Assembly (NCBI RefSeq): GCF_934277605.1
Contig: NZ_CAKQVD010000006.1
Coordinates: 1 to 55,708 of the forward strand
DNA length: 55,708 nt
DNA from: an uncultured Anaerotignum sp.
GTDB lineage: Bacteria; Bacillota; Clostridia; Lachnospirales; Anaerotignaceae
Direction of reading: 5' to 3'
Below the pieces are notes generated by a model that was not told where the DNA came from, did no database searches, and saw nothing but the letters and a program-made list of their open reading frames with translations. Positions 17,112-26,609 of the stretch are shown here, piece after piece; position 1 is the first letter of the stretch, and the number at the start of each line of letters is the position of its first letter. A program made the position numbers and the translations under genes.

Positions 17112-19049
17112 TCAATAAATAAAGATTGCCGTAATGCCGCTGTCCAGCTTGCGTGCTTCCTTGCCATTGTAATAATACAAATCGCCCAAGCCTGTATTCA
17201 CATCATAGCTGCCGATATAAACCAGCTTGCCGTTATTCTTATACTGGAACACAAACGCATCCTTCGCAATCGGAGTTTCTGTCTTGCCATCCCAAGCACG
17301 CAGCTCGCCATTGCCTGTTTTTTCATCTGCCTCCGCAATGTAATAAACGGCATCCTCTGCATATTGCACGCCGCTTGCCTTTGCAATCGTTGTTTTGCTG
17401 CCTGCTACACCAAGGCTACCTACGCCCTCTGCATAATCAAAGTAATAAATCAAGGTATTCCCGACATAACCAAAGCTCTGCACCTTTGCTGCAATGGTTT
17501 CTGCCTTCTCCTTGCCCAATTCCTGCTCTATCAAAACGGTTTCTCCCGTATTGGCATCCGTATCCAAATAAGCCGCCTTCCTTCCGTCCTCGGAAATTTT
17601 TAAGCCGTCCAGCTGCGGCTGACTGCCGGAAAGCAGGCTAAGCTGTCCGCCGGCACCTGTCAGGAAAATATCCATGCCGCCGTAATTCAAGGACATATAA
17701 TAGATATATTCCACCATATCCAAGCCACCGTCCATAACGGAAAGGTGCATGGGTGTAAATTCCTTCGCCTTGTAGCCGGTCACATAGGCTCTGTCGCCTT
17801 CCACGCCAATTGCCGCAACAACATCCTCAGCCACCAAAACACTCTTGCCGCCGGTCAGCACATAACATTCCTGCAGCAAAGGCGTAACACCCTCGCCGTT
17901 TTTCATTGCCTTACGGATTTCATCTCTCTCCAGCTTTTTATCATAGCCCGCATCGCCCTTTTTCAAAGCCGCATCCTGCTCTGCCATGTCATCGACGATA
18001 ATGTCTTTATAAAGCACCTTTTTGTCACTCTTTTTGCAATACAGCACATCTCTGCCGTTGGGCAGCATTTCCATGGAAGAAACATTTTCAACCGTTGTCT
18101 TAGGCTCGCCCTTAAAGTCATAGCTGAAAATATCATAGCCCTCCTTGCCTGCCGCAACATAATACAGCACGCCGCTTTTTTCTGCCATTGCATAGGTTTC
18201 CGCAGAATCTGTCAAGGGAAGCACCTTGTCCTCCATGTTTTCGCCGACTGCAGCCGCATTCAAAATGCCATGCGTATCCGTAAACGCCAGATACTTGCCG
18301 TCGCCGCTCAAGGCATAAACATCATTCTCCAGATTCACGCCCTCCTTGACGGTCTGTGTTTTTTTGCCGTCATATACGCAAAGTGCATAGGTTTTTCCGC
18401 TCTTTTTCAGATAGGCAGCCACCTTGCCATCCTTGCTTGCCATGTAATCATAAACATCCGTATCAATCTGCACAGCCTTGGCATCTGCCGCCTTCGCATC
18501 CTTGCGATACAGCACAAAGCCGCCGTTTTCATCCACATCATCCGAATAAAACAGGCAGCTGCCATCCTCTGTCACGCCTGCGCCCCATGCAGTGTAGAAA
18601 TAATGATAGGTACCGCCGTTGCTCAGTCCCTCCTGCACCAGATAGGGTTCATTCTTCAAGTCATAATAATACAGATTATCGTCCTTTGTATACAAAACAC
18701 CTGTATCTGCCGCCTGTCCCATCGGGTTCATCCAAGCATACGCCAAAATGGCAATCAATGCCACCAAGCCAATCACAATGCCTAAAATGCCGCCCCCTTC
18801 CGCTGTCTGCTTTGCAGGCGGCTCTACCTTGGGTTCCTCTGCCTTCACTTCTTCTTCGGGTGTCTCCGCCTTGGGTTCCTCTGCTTCGGGCTCCTCCGCA
18901 GGTGTTTCCGTCACTTCCTCTGTAACAGCTTCTTCTGCAACAGCTTCTTCTACAACAGCTTCCTCCGCAACAGGCTCGGAAACAGCTTTCGTATTCGGCT
19001 CTGCCGTTTCCTTCTGCTCCAGTGTCTCATTTTTTTCCAATTCGTCCAT
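17112..19049 (-). CDS. Membrane-anchored protein with acidic N-terminal repeats and propeller-like ectodomain
   Basis: 645 residues. The first 80 residues are a Glu/Ala/Pro-rich low-complexity region built of EEAV and EEP(K/E)AE units. A transmembrane helix GILGIVIGLVALIAILAYAW lies at about 87-106. The remaining 540 residues are beta-rich, with repeated blade-like units (DNLYYYDLKNEPYLVQ, GYDIFSYDFKGEP, YLAFTDTHG, GDLYYYNGKEAR), resembling a WD40/TolB-like propeller, probably extracytoplasmic. No known family is recognised. It has AGGAGG upstream and directly precedes tsaE, but the functional link to t6A synthesis is unclear. Its architecture parallels the DUF5711 protein at 958. Confidence 0.7.
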   Translation of the reverse strand: MDELEKNETLEQKETAEPNTKAVSEPVAEEAVVEEAVAEEAVTEEVTETPAEEPEAEEPKAETPEEEVKAEEPKVEPPAKQTAEGGGILGIVIGLVALIAILAYAWMNPMGQAADTGVLYTKDDNLYYYDLKNEPYLVQEGLSNGGTYHYFYTAWGAGVTEDGSCLFYSDDVDENGGFVLYRKDAKAADAKAVQIDTDVYDYMASKDGKVAAYLKKSGKTYALCVYDGKKTQTVKEGVNLENDVYALSGDGKYLAFTDTHGILNAAAVGENMEDKVLPLTDSAETYAMAEKSGVLYYVAAGKEGYDIFSYDFKGEPKTTVENVSSMEMLPNGRDVLYCKKSDKKVLYKDIIVDDMAEQDAALKKGDAGYDKKLERDEIRKAMKNGEGVTPLLQECYVLTGGKSVLVAEDVVAAIGVEGDRAYVTGYKAKEFTPMHLSVMDGGLDMVEYIYYMSLNYGGMDIFLTGAGGQLSLLSGSQPQLDGLKISEDGRKAAYLDTDANTGETVLIEQELGKEKAETIAAKVQSFGYVGNTLIYYFDYAEGVGSLGVAGSKTTIAKASGVQYAEDAVYYIAEADEKTGNGELRAWDGKTETPIAKDAFVFQYKNNGKLVYIGSYDVNTGLGDLYYYNGKEARKLDSGITAIFIY

Positions 19050-19076
19050 TTTGGCGTCCTCCTAAGTCCTAATTTT

Positions 19077-19325
19077 TCAAAAATATTTCTTTCGTATCAT
19101 CAAAGCCACACGCCCGATGCCCTTGATGCCTTGCACAGCTCTTCGCCTTTGCTTTTTGCGCAGAGCCGTTTTGTTTGCCCGCACCGCCCGTTTGGCCGCC
19201 TTTTGCACAGCCTTTCTTTGCGCATTTGGCAGACGTTTCCGCACAGCCCATGCCTTTTTTCCAAGCGATGCCGCACGCAGACCGCTTCGGACTGCGTTGA
19301 TGCCCATTTCTATGTTTGGCTTCAT
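19077..19325 (-). CDS. Very basic small protein (82 aa), unknown
   Basis: From the ATG at 19325, with AAGGAAGGGG 7 bases upstream, the product is MKPNIEMGINAVRSGLRAA then an almost uninterrupted Lys/Arg/Ala helix region to KKQRRRAVQGIKGIGRVAL and MIRKKYF. About one third of residues are Lys or Arg, suggesting nucleic acid or ribosome binding. A competing open frame in the same strand (19069-19251) lacks comparable signals. It lies 27 bp upstream of the 17112 gene on the same strand. No family is recognised; it could be a false ORF, though the ribosome binding site argues for it. Confidence 0.5.
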   Translation of the reverse strand: MKPNIEMGINAVRSGLRAASLGKKAWAVRKRLPNAQRKAVQKAAKRAVRANKTALRKKQRRRAVQGIKGIGRVALMIRKKYF

Positions 19326-19459
19326 AACAAAGCCCCTTCCTTGTGTATTTCTACCTAAATATAACGTATTTTTTATTATAGCATACCTGTCAATACAAAG
19401 TCTACTCTCCAAAATATTAACGAATTGTTACAAAATTTAAATTTTTAATGAAATATGAG

Positions 19460-19488
19460 TTTACAAAACCAACATCTTCCATTATAAT
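19460..19488 (+). promoter_or_regulatory. Sigma-A-type promoter of the M23 peptidase gene
   Basis: -35 TTTACA (19460-19465), a 17-bp spacer, -10 TATAAT (19483-19488). The predicted start of transcription near 19495 rules out translation from the ATG at 19494 and supports the ATG at 19530. Confidence 0.8.
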
Positions 19489-19529
19489 ACCCTATGGATA
19501 GACTGAAAAGAAAGGTGAGATATTCCCGC

Positions 19530-20552
19530 ATGAGTGAAAATCAGAGTGAAAACCAAAATCAACAACAGGAATCTCCTAAGCACTTCCTGACACTTCATAT
19601 TTCCCATAAGGGCCAGCAGAAAACCCTGCATTTCCGCATCCGTCATGCTGTGGCGGCTTGTGCGGCGGCAGTCATTCTGGTCGGCGGCTCCGTTTGTACC
19701 GTCGGTGCCTATCAGAAAACAAAGGTAGACCTGCACACCTCTAAGGAGCAGCTCTTGGAAACCGAACGGGAGCGCCGCAAGCTGGAACAGCGTGCAGAGC
19801 TTTTGGAAAACGAAAACAGCGAATATACAGAAAGCATTGATGCCATCCAGAACAAAACAACTGAGCTGGAGCAGAAAATGAATGAAATCGAAACCGTAAA
19901 AGAGGGCCTGTATGACCAGATTACCAATCTAGAGGATTCCGATTCCTCCTCTTTGGATTTATCCGCTATGACCTCCGCATTGGCACCCACCAAGGAGGCA
20001 GAGGAAGCGCCGACATTCACAACCCTTGTCAGCACCTCCTACAATAAGGCATCTGCCCTTTCCACCCATCTGGATAAAATGAATCTTATGATGGATGAGA
20101 CAAGCGTTTCCTTCTCCGCCGTTGCGGATACCGTAACCTATCTGGCGGCACTGGTCAATGCACCGAGCGGGTGGCCTGTGGATAGCCGTATTGTTTCCAC
20201 AGAATTTAACCCCTCTGCCGATCCTTCCATCAGCGACGGCAGAAAGCATTGCGGGATTGATATTTCCACACAGAGCAAAATCATCCCCATTTATGCAACC
20301 GCCTCCGGTACTGTTGTAACCGCACAGTATCATAACGGCTACGGCAACTATGTTGTGATTGACCACAACAACGGCTTCACAACCTTATATGCACATTGCA
20401 GTGAATTGAATGTTTCTGTTGGCGATAAGGTGAAAAAAGGCGATGTCATCGCCACAACCGGCACAACGGGAATGTCCACAGGCATCCATTGCCATTATGA
20501 AATTCAGTTGAACGGTGTTTATCAAAACCCCAGAGATTATCTCGGCGAATAA
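19530..20552 (+). CDS. Membrane-anchored M23 (LytM-type) peptidase
   Basis: 340 residues from the ATG at 19530, with AAAGGTGAG upstream. A short Gln/Glu-rich cytoplasmic tail is followed by a transmembrane segment AVAACAAAVILVGGSVCTVGA (about 40-60). A coiled coil follows (about 62-130, ETERERRKLEQRAELLENE). The C-terminal LytM domain (about 235-340) has the zinc ligands in HCGIDIS and HCHYEIQLNG. Such proteins cleave peptidoglycan cross-bridges or, when degenerate, regulate amidases. The first ligand motif is HxxxD and the last HxH, so it is probably catalytic. It is monocistronic, with a terminator at 20561. Confidence 0.9.
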   Translation: MSENQSENQNQQQESPKHFLTLHISHKGQQKTLHFRIRHAVAACAAAVILVGGSVCTVGAYQKTKVDLHTSKEQLLETERERRKLEQRAELLENENSEYTESIDAIQNKTTELEQKMNEIETVKEGLYDQITNLEDSDSSSLDLSAMTSALAPTKEAEEAPTFTTLVSTSYNKASALSTHLDKMNLMMDETSVSFSAVADTVTYLAALVNAPSGWPVDSRIVSTEFNPSADPSISDGRKHCGIDISTQSKIIPIYATASGTVVTAQYHNGYGNYVVIDHNNGFTTLYAHCSELNVSVGDKVKKGDVIATTGTTGMSTGIHCHYEIQLNGVYQNPRDYLGE

Positions 20553-20560
20553 GAAATTCA

Positions 20561-20592
20561 ACCCCATCGGCTTATGTCGGTGGGGTTTTTGT
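20561..20592 (+). terminator. M23 peptidase terminator
   Basis: ACCCCATCG - loop - CGGTGGGGT followed by TTTTTG. Confidence 0.9.
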
Positions 20593-20672
20593 TTGTCTCC
20601 CTGCGTCTTTTTCTTTTATTTGAAATATGCTATACTGAGCCTATCGAAATCGAAAAAACGGAGGAAAAAGCC

Positions 20673-21839
20673 ATGACCGAAAAATTATATTATACCGATG
20701 CCTATGCAACAGCATTTACGGCAAGGGTATTGGACTGCAAGGAAGAAAAAAAACACTGGATTGTTGTTTTAGACAGAACCCTGTTCTACCCCGAGGGCGG
20801 CGGACAGCCTGCGGATATCGGCACCCTGGGCGGCGTGCGGGTGTTGGATGTGCATGAAAAGGGAGATCTGATTCTGCATACAACGGATAAGCCCTTGGCC
20901 GTCGGCACAGAGGTTACGGGCGAAATTGATTGGGAAAACCGATTTGACCTCATGCAAAATCACTCCGGCGAGCATATTCTAAGCGGCATCATCTGCGGAA
21001 AATACGGCTGTGACAATGTCGGCTTTCACATGGGAAAGGAAAGCATTACGATTGATTTAAACACCAAAATTCCTGCGGAGGATTTGCCTTGGCTGGAGGA
21101 AAAGGCAAACGAGGCCATTTGGAAAAATGTCCCCGTCGGGATTCGCTATCCCTCCCCTGCGGAATTGGCAAAGCTGGACTATCGCAGCAAAAAGGAGCTG
21201 GAGGGACAGGTGCGCATTGTCAATGTGGGCGATTATGACTGCTGCGCCTGCTGTGGCACCCATGTCAAGCTGGCAGGCGAAATCGGGCAGATTAAGATTA
21301 TCGGGATGCAAAACTACAAGGGCGGCACACGCATGGAGCTGCTTTGCGGCAAGCGTGCCTTACAGGATTACCGCAAGAAAAACGAGGTTTCCGCCGAGGT
21401 CGGCAGGCTGCTTTCCGTACCGAGCATAAAAACAGATGCCGCAGTCAAAAATCTGCTTGCCGAACGGGATATGCTGCTTCAGACCTTGCATCAGCTCAAA
21501 TGGAGCTATTTCACATTAAAAGCGGAGCAAATGCCGAAGGGAACAGAAAATATCCTTTTTTTCAGCGATGGGCTGAACAGCAAGGACCTGACGCATTTTG
21601 CGGATTTGCTTTTGCAAAAGGGCGCCAAGCGTGCGGCAGTGTTCTCCAAGGCAGGCGAGAGCTATGCGTTTGTTCTGCTCAGTGCCGAAAAGGACGCCCG
21701 CACCTTTACGGATGAAATGAAGGAGCCCTTCGGCTGTAAGGGCGGCGGCAAGGGCGATGCCGTGCAGGGCAGAGTTGTGGCAGAAAAAAAGGCATTGCGG
21801 GCATTTTTTACGGAAAAGGGCTTTTTGATTGTGGAATAA
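20673..21839 (+). CDS. AlaX-type alanyl-tRNA editing hydrolase with DHHA1 domain
   Basis: 388 residues from the ATG at 20673 (MTEKLYYTDAYATAFTARVL), which follows GGAGGAAA; the longer frame lacks a binding site. The N-terminal half matches the trans-editing domain of alanyl-tRNA synthetase. YPEGGGQPADIGTLGG is followed by the metal-binding HSGEHILSG (about 98-106) and CCGTHV (about 190-195). The C-terminal part (about 300-388) is a DHHA1 domain ending with a GCKGGGKGDAVQGRV-type glycine motif. It hydrolyses Ser- or Gly-mischarged tRNA-Ala. It is the first of a run of plus-strand genes. Confidence 0.92.
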   Translation: MTEKLYYTDAYATAFTARVLDCKEEKKHWIVVLDRTLFYPEGGGQPADIGTLGGVRVLDVHEKGDLILHTTDKPLAVGTEVTGEIDWENRFDLMQNHSGEHILSGIICGKYGCDNVGFHMGKESITIDLNTKIPAEDLPWLEEKANEAIWKNVPVGIRYPSPAELAKLDYRSKKELEGQVRIVNVGDYDCCACCGTHVKLAGEIGQIKIIGMQNYKGGTRMELLCGKRALQDYRKKNEVSAEVGRLLSVPSIKTDAAVKNLLAERDMLLQTLHQLKWSYFTLKAEQMPKGTENILFFSDGLNSKDLTHFADLLLQKGAKRAAVFSKAGESYAFVLLSAEKDARTFTDEMKEPFGCKGGGKGDAVQGRVVAEKKALRAFFTEKGFLIVE

Positions 21840-21920
21840 GCTTAAAAAATCCTTGCGTATGATGCAGGGCGTTTTCAATCAACAAAAGCAATCCAAGAGG
21901 AAAGGAACGGTGCATACAGT

Positions 21921-23165
21921 ATGAACGAAATATGGAAAAAGAACCGAGAAAAGCTATTCAAACGGATGGAGCAATTTTCAGTGGCAGTCTTGTTTGCAGG
22001 GAAAGCCCCTGTCAAGCGAGGGGATGAAAGCTACCCCTTCTCCCCGGACCGCAATTTTTATTATGTCACAGGCATTGACCGAGAGGATTGCATTTTGTTC
22101 TTGGCAAAAACCAGAACCGGCGTGGAGGAAACCCTCTATATCCCCAGAGATAACGGCATAATGGCAAAATGGGTGGGCGCAAGCATGACCGCAGAGGAGG
22201 CAACCGAACGCAGCGGCATTACAAATATCGGGTGGCTGGATACCTTCGAGGAGGAGTTTTCCTCCTATCTGTTCAAAAACGGCATAAAAAAGCTTTGGCT
22301 TGATATGGAAAACAGAGAATGGAGAGAGGAACGCTCCCCCGCTCTGCGCTTTGCCGAAAAGGTACACCGCCATGCACCGCAGATGATTCTCGGCGACCTC
22401 TATCCCCTGTTCAGCGAAATGCGTTTGGTTAAGGAGGATTGGGAGCTGGAGCGTATGCGTAAGGCTATGGATATTACCCGCTTGGGCATTGAGGCCATGA
22501 TGAAAACCGCCAAGCCCAACCAAAAGGAATATGAAATCGAGGCGGCGTATGATTACACGCTCATGCAAAACGGTGCAAGGGAAAAAGCATTCCGCACCAT
22601 TGCGGCAGGCGGCAAAAGAGGAACCATTTTGCATTATGTGGAGAATAATCAGCCTGTTGCCGATGGCGAATTGATTTTGATTGATGCAGGCGCACAGTGG
22701 CAGTGGTATAACGGAGACATTTCCCGCACCTTCCCTGTCAACGGCAAATTTACAGAGCGGCAAAAACTGGTTTATAACATCGTGCTGGAGGGACAGCAGA
22801 AGGTCATTGATGCCATCCGCCCCGGCGTGCTGTTCAGCAGTCTGAATGAATTGCTGAAGGATTATTATTTCACAGCCCTAAAGAAAATCGGCTTGGTCGA
22901 AACCAAGGAGGATGTGGCAAACTATTATTATCATGGTGTCAGCCACTATCTTGGCGCAGAAACGCATGATATCGGCAGATATGGCGACCGTATGCTTGTG
23001 CCGGGCATGGTGCTGACGGTAGAGCCGGGGCTGTATATCGAGGAATGGGAAATCGGGATTCGCATTGAGGATGATGTTTTGGTAACCGAAAGCGGCAACG
23101 AGGTAATGACTGCCGCCATGATCAAAACAGTGGAAGAAATCGAAGCCTTTATGGCAAAGGAATGA
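21921..23165 (+). CDS. Xaa-Pro aminopeptidase (M24B, creatinase-type N-terminus)
   Basis: 414 residues. The N-terminal creatinase/AMP_N domain (about 1-150) includes YPFSPDRNFYYVTGIDREDC. The C-terminal pita-bread domain has all metal ligands in order: the Asp pair in IDAGAQWQWYNGDISRTF, His in HGVSHYLG, Glu in TVEPGLYIE, Glu in IRIEDDVLV. It removes N-terminal residues that precede proline. Stop and start are 3 bases from the next gene, so the two are co-transcribed. The upstream AAAGGAACGG is rather far (about 14 bases) from the ATG. Confidence 0.94.
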   Translation: MNEIWKKNREKLFKRMEQFSVAVLFAGKAPVKRGDESYPFSPDRNFYYVTGIDREDCILFLAKTRTGVEETLYIPRDNGIMAKWVGASMTAEEATERSGITNIGWLDTFEEEFSSYLFKNGIKKLWLDMENREWREERSPALRFAEKVHRHAPQMILGDLYPLFSEMRLVKEDWELERMRKAMDITRLGIEAMMKTAKPNQKEYEIEAAYDYTLMQNGAREKAFRTIAAGGKRGTILHYVENNQPVADGELILIDAGAQWQWYNGDISRTFPVNGKFTERQKLVYNIVLEGQQKVIDAIRPGVLFSSLNELLKDYYFTALKKIGLVETKEDVANYYYHGVSHYLGAETHDIGRYGDRMLVPGMVLTVEPGLYIEEWEIGIRIEDDVLVTESGNEVMTAAMIKTVEEIEAFMAKE

Positions 23166-23168
23166 GCC

Positions 23169-23888
23169 ATGACAGATTTTAAGGAAACAGATTTATATGA
23201 GCCGATTCGTGCCTTCTTGGAAACAGAGGGCTATCAGGTGCAGGCGGAGGTCAAGCATTGCGATATCGCCGCCCAAAAGGATGGCACGCTTGTTGTGGTG
23301 GAGCTGAAAAAGGCATTTGGGCTGAAATTGGTCTATCAGGCATTGGAGCGGCAAAGCCTGACGGATGAGGTCTATGTTGCCATCCCCCGCCCCCAAAGGA
23401 GCGCAAAGGAAAAGGCATGGAGGGATATGCTGCGTCTTTTAAAGCGCTTGGAGCTGGGGCTCTTGACCGTCGCACTGGATAGCCCACTCAAAGCCGTAGA
23501 TGTTGTGCTGACTCCCTCCGACAGCATGATTCGCAAAAACAAACGCAAAAAGGAGCAGCTGCAGGCAGAATTGGATGGCAGACAGCTTGCCGAAAATATC
23601 GGCGGCATGACAAGGCGGAAAATCATCACAGCCTATCGGGAAAAATCCATCCGTCTGGCGTGCCTATTGGAGCGGGCAGGCAAGCTTTCTCTTGCGGAAT
23701 TGAGAGAAATGGGCTTGGAGGAATTGACACCCCTTTTGAGCCGCAATTATGATAAATGGTTTCAGCGTGTGGAAAAGGGGGTATATACTCTTTCGGAAAA
23801 CGGCAGAGAGGCCTTGTCACAGGAGGACTATACAAGGGTGGTTGCCTTTTATCGAGAGGAACTCTCCCGAAGCAGAAATGAGGGATAG
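23169..23888 (+). CDS. DUF2161-type putative PD-(D/E)xK phosphodiesterase
   Basis: 239 residues. The N-terminal half has a nuclease-like core: E at LYEPIRAFLETEGY, the Asp in KHCDIAAQKDG and the ExK in LVVVELKKAFGLKLVYQALER. This is the pattern of the PD-(D/E)xK superfamily and of DUF2161 proteins. The C-terminal half (about 150-239) is helical and charged, with a winged-helix-like feel (KIITAYREKSIRLACLLERAG, YTLSENGREAL). Biological role is unknown. It sits between a peptidase and a YdcF-like protein in one operon. Confidence 0.75.
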   Translation: MTDFKETDLYEPIRAFLETEGYQVQAEVKHCDIAAQKDGTLVVVELKKAFGLKLVYQALERQSLTDEVYVAIPRPQRSAKEKAWRDMLRLLKRLELGLLTVALDSPLKAVDVVLTPSDSMIRKNKRKKEQLQAELDGRQLAENIGGMTRRKIITAYREKSIRLACLLERAGKLSLAELREMGLEELTPLLSRNYDKWFQRVEKGVYTLSENGREALSQEDYTRVVAFYREELSRSRNEG

Positions 23889-23889
23889 T

Positions 23890-24558
23890 ATGACTTTATG
23901 GAAACGGATTTTTCTCCTCCTCGTCTGTATAGGCATACTTGGCTGTTCGGCGATACTCGGCTTAAGCGCCTACATGAAAGGCCAAACGGCAGAGCGTATC
24001 CTGACCGTTGAGGAGGCGGCAAAGCAGAAGGCGGATTGCATTTTGGTTCTGGGCTGCGGCGTGCGCCCCGATGGCACACCAAGCCGAATGCTGACGGATA
24101 GACTGGAAACAGGCATTGCATTATATCGGGCAGGTGCCTCCGAAACGCTTTTGATGAGCGGCGACCATGGCACAAAGGCCTATGATGAGGTCAACACCAT
24201 GAAAACGCTTGCAAAGGAAAGCGGTGTTCCCTCCGCAGATATTTTTATGGACCACGCCGGCTTTTCCACCTATGACAGCGTGTATCGTGCCAAGGAAATC
24301 TTCTGTACAAAAAGGGTGCTGATTGTCAGCCAAGGCTACCACCTGCCAAGAGCGTTATATATCGCCAAAAGGCTTGGCTTGGATGCCTATGGTGTGGCGG
24401 CGGCAGATGTAAATTACAGAGGACAAGCCTATCGAGAGGCAAGAGAAATTCTCGCAAGAGCAAAGGATTTTTGTGCAGCGGCACTGAAACAAAAGCCCCG
24501 CTTTTTAGGAGAGAGCATTCCTGTCAGCAGTGGAAACGGGGATATCACAAACGATTAA
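23890..24558 (+). CDS. YdcF/SanA-like DUF218 membrane protein
   Basis: 222 residues from the ATG at 23890 (MTLWKRIFLLLVCIGILGCSA), one base after the DUF2161 stop, with AGGGA just upstream. An N-terminal membrane anchor (5-30) is followed by a DUF218 domain: ADCILVLGCGVRPDGTPS, LLMSGDHG, DHAGFSTYDSVYRAKEIF, IVSQGYHLPRALYIAKRLGLDA. SanA/YdcF proteins are linked to envelope barrier function (vancomycin exclusion in enterobacteria). The polar residues S-G-D and D-T/S-x-x-S of the family are present. The product appears complete. Confidence 0.88.
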   Translation: MTLWKRIFLLLVCIGILGCSAILGLSAYMKGQTAERILTVEEAAKQKADCILVLGCGVRPDGTPSRMLTDRLETGIALYRAGASETLLMSGDHGTKAYDEVNTMKTLAKESGVPSADIFMDHAGFSTYDSVYRAKEIFCTKRVLIVSQGYHLPRALYIAKRLGLDAYGVAAADVNYRGQAYREAREILARAKDFCAAALKQKPRFLGESIPVSSGNGDITND

Positions 24559-24569
24559 AAATGACAGAA

Positions 24570-24600
24570 AAACGGCACAGCCCTTTGGCTATGCCGTTCT
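24570..24600 (-). terminator. Shared terminator of the YdcF-like gene and agcS
   Basis: AACGGCACAGCC-cttt-GGCTATGCCGTT between converging genes, followed by a T run on the minus strand (TTTTTCTG) and a shorter one on the plus strand. Confidence 0.85.
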
Positions 24601-24630
24601 TCTCATTTTAAGGAGTTTTTATGGAAACAT

Positions 24631-26028
24631 TTATTTGTCTACGGAAGGAGCTACGTCATCCATCCACTTCATCAGACCGCCCATTTCAGCGTCCTTATCC
24701 CAAACATATTTCTTTGTTTCGGATGCGATAACACCACTCAGACCGAGCAGAGCAACCAAGTTAGGGAATGCCATACTTGCGTTCAGTGTATCGGCTACAT
24801 TCCAAACAACGTCCAGCGCTGCGGAGCAGCCAATCAGTACAACGATTGTCCAAGCCACACGGAAGGGCTTGATTGCCTTAACGCCTACCAGATATACCCA
24901 TGCACGTTCACCGTAGTAGGACCAACCCAGAATGGTGGACCATGCAAATGTAATCAGACCAAATGTCAGAACGAAGGGACCGATCACGGGGATTGCACCG
25001 AAAGCACCTGCTGTCATCTGTGCGCCCTGTAAGCCTTCCATACCAACGGGGTTCTTAATGATGGAGGATACCAAAACCAGACCTGTCATCAAGCATACAA
25101 CGATAGTATCCCAGAATACACCGGACATGGAAATCAACGCCTGTCTTGCAGGGTTTCTTGTTGCCGCACAAGCGTCAACGATAGGAGCAGAACCCAAACC
25201 GGATTCATTTGTAAACAGACCACGGGATACGCCGGCACGGATACACATTACGATTGTTGCGCCGACAAAACCGCCGCCAACTGCCTGAGGATTGAATGCG
25301 CCTCTTACGATTGCGCTGAAGGCTGCGGGCAGATAAGCACCATTGATGATACAAATTACAAGACAACCAACAATATACAGACCAGCCATCAGAGGAATCA
25401 GCTTTTCACATACCTTGGAGATAGACTTAACGCCGCCCAGGATAACCAAACCTGTGATAATCATTAAAATAATACCTGTTACAACCTTAGGAATGCCGAA
25501 TGTACCGTTTACGGATTCAGCAATGGAGTTACCCTGTGTCATGTTACCGATACCAAAGCAGGCAATACCTGTGAAAATCGCAAAGATAACGCCCAACCAT
25601 TTCTGACCAAGCCCTCTTTCCAGAGCGTACATGGGACCACCGATGTAAGAGCCGTCTTTTGCTTTTACACGATATTTTACAGCCAGTGTTGCTTCACCGA
25701 ATTTTGTTGCCATACCGAACAGACCTGTCATCCACATCCAGAAAACCGCACCGGGACCGCCTGTGCCGATTGCTGTTGCAACACCTACGATGTTACCGGT
25801 ACCGATGGTAGCCGCCAGCGCCGTTGCCAACGCACCAAAGCCGGATACGTCCCCGCTTGCTTCTTCATCAGGGGTTACGGAAAGCTTAATCCCTGTGAAT
25901 GTCTTTCTCTGAATCACACCTGTTCTGATTGTCAAGAATACATGGGTACCCACCAAAAGAAACAGCATGACGGGACCCCATACAAAGCCGTTGATTTTTG
26001 TTACAAAGCCGTTAAAAGTTTCAATCAT
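24631..26028 (-). CDS. Sodium:alanine/glycine symporter (AGCS family)
   Basis: 465 residues with about 11 hydrophobic segments. The family signature is clear: GFGALATALAATIGTGNIVGVATAIGTGGPGAVFWMW near 46-80 and TNESGLGSAPIVDACAATRNPARQALISMSG near 275-305. It takes up L-alanine or glycine with Na+. AGGAGGGAAG precedes the ATG. It is monocistronic, with a 580-base AT-rich upstream region. No glycine riboswitch is visible there. Confidence 0.94.
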   Translation of the reverse strand: MIETFNGFVTKINGFVWGPVMLFLLVGTHVFLTIRTGVIQRKTFTGIKLSVTPDEEASGDVSGFGALATALAATIGTGNIVGVATAIGTGGPGAVFWMWMTGLFGMATKFGEATLAVKYRVKAKDGSYIGGPMYALERGLGQKWLGVIFAIFTGIACFGIGNMTQGNSIAESVNGTFGIPKVVTGIILMIITGLVILGGVKSISKVCEKLIPLMAGLYIVGCLVICIINGAYLPAAFSAIVRGAFNPQAVGGGFVGATIVMCIRAGVSRGLFTNESGLGSAPIVDACAATRNPARQALISMSGVFWDTIVVCLMTGLVLVSSIIKNPVGMEGLQGAQMTAGAFGAIPVIGPFVLTFGLITFAWSTILGWSYYGERAWVYLVGVKAIKPFRVAWTIVVLIGCSAALDVVWNVADTLNASMAFPNLVALLGLSGVIASETKKYVWDKDAEMGGLMKWMDDVAPSVDK

Positions 26029-26560
26029 ACTTCTTCCCTCCTCTTTTCTTTGAAAAAAGATGAACCAATCTTTGCATCAACATCCAAACCAGAATCGCGC
26101 GCCTTCTGTTTTCGGGGATGCTTCTGCACCGTTCCATCTACTTCCTGTGGAACACATCTATATCATACATAAAAAATGACCATAGCGCAAGTTATTTTTT
26201 CAAAAATTTCAATTTTTTTCCATTTTTTATCCATCTTTTTATCTGTTATCTCTATTAAAATCATTGATTTTATCCATTTTTTGTGCATTTCGACACCATA
26301 AAAAATTTTTCCATCCGTTAAAATACTGTAAATTTTTTTCGTTCATTCAATAAACAGAAACTTACTAAAACACCGATTTATCAATATTTATCCGCATTTT
26401 TGTTAAAGAAACAACAAAATTCACACCATTCTACTATCGTTATTTTGCACAAGATTTTTACGCTATCTTAACATTCAAAAATATAAGTCAAGCCTTTCTT
26501 TCTTCCTACTTGGAATCTATTCCGCTTGCAAGAAAAATATGCTCTCCTGCACCGTTCAAA
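26029..26560. other. AT-rich intergenic region upstream of agcS
   Basis: About 530 bases without a supportable gene. On the minus strand, TATGATATAG near 26155 could be an agcS -10 element, giving a leader of about 120 bases with no riboswitch motif I recognise. The stretch from 26170 to 26500 is very AT-rich, with several T/A runs. I see no ORF, tRNA or clear repeat in it. Confidence 0.5.
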
Positions 26561-26564
26561 TGCC

Positions 26565-26605
26565 ATAAAAAAACAGAAGCGCCTTTTAGACCCTTCTGTT
26601 TTTCC
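26565..26605 (-). terminator. Terminator of the gene at 26610
   Basis: AACAGAAG ... CTTCTGTT with a T run on the minus side, just after the stop codon. Confidence 0.8.
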
Positions 26606-26609
26606 TTGC

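Noticed and set aside
26029..26160. Glycine riboswitch before the AGCS symporter
   Set aside because: No GGAGAG...CTCTCAGG-type core or tandem aptamers found on the minus strand.
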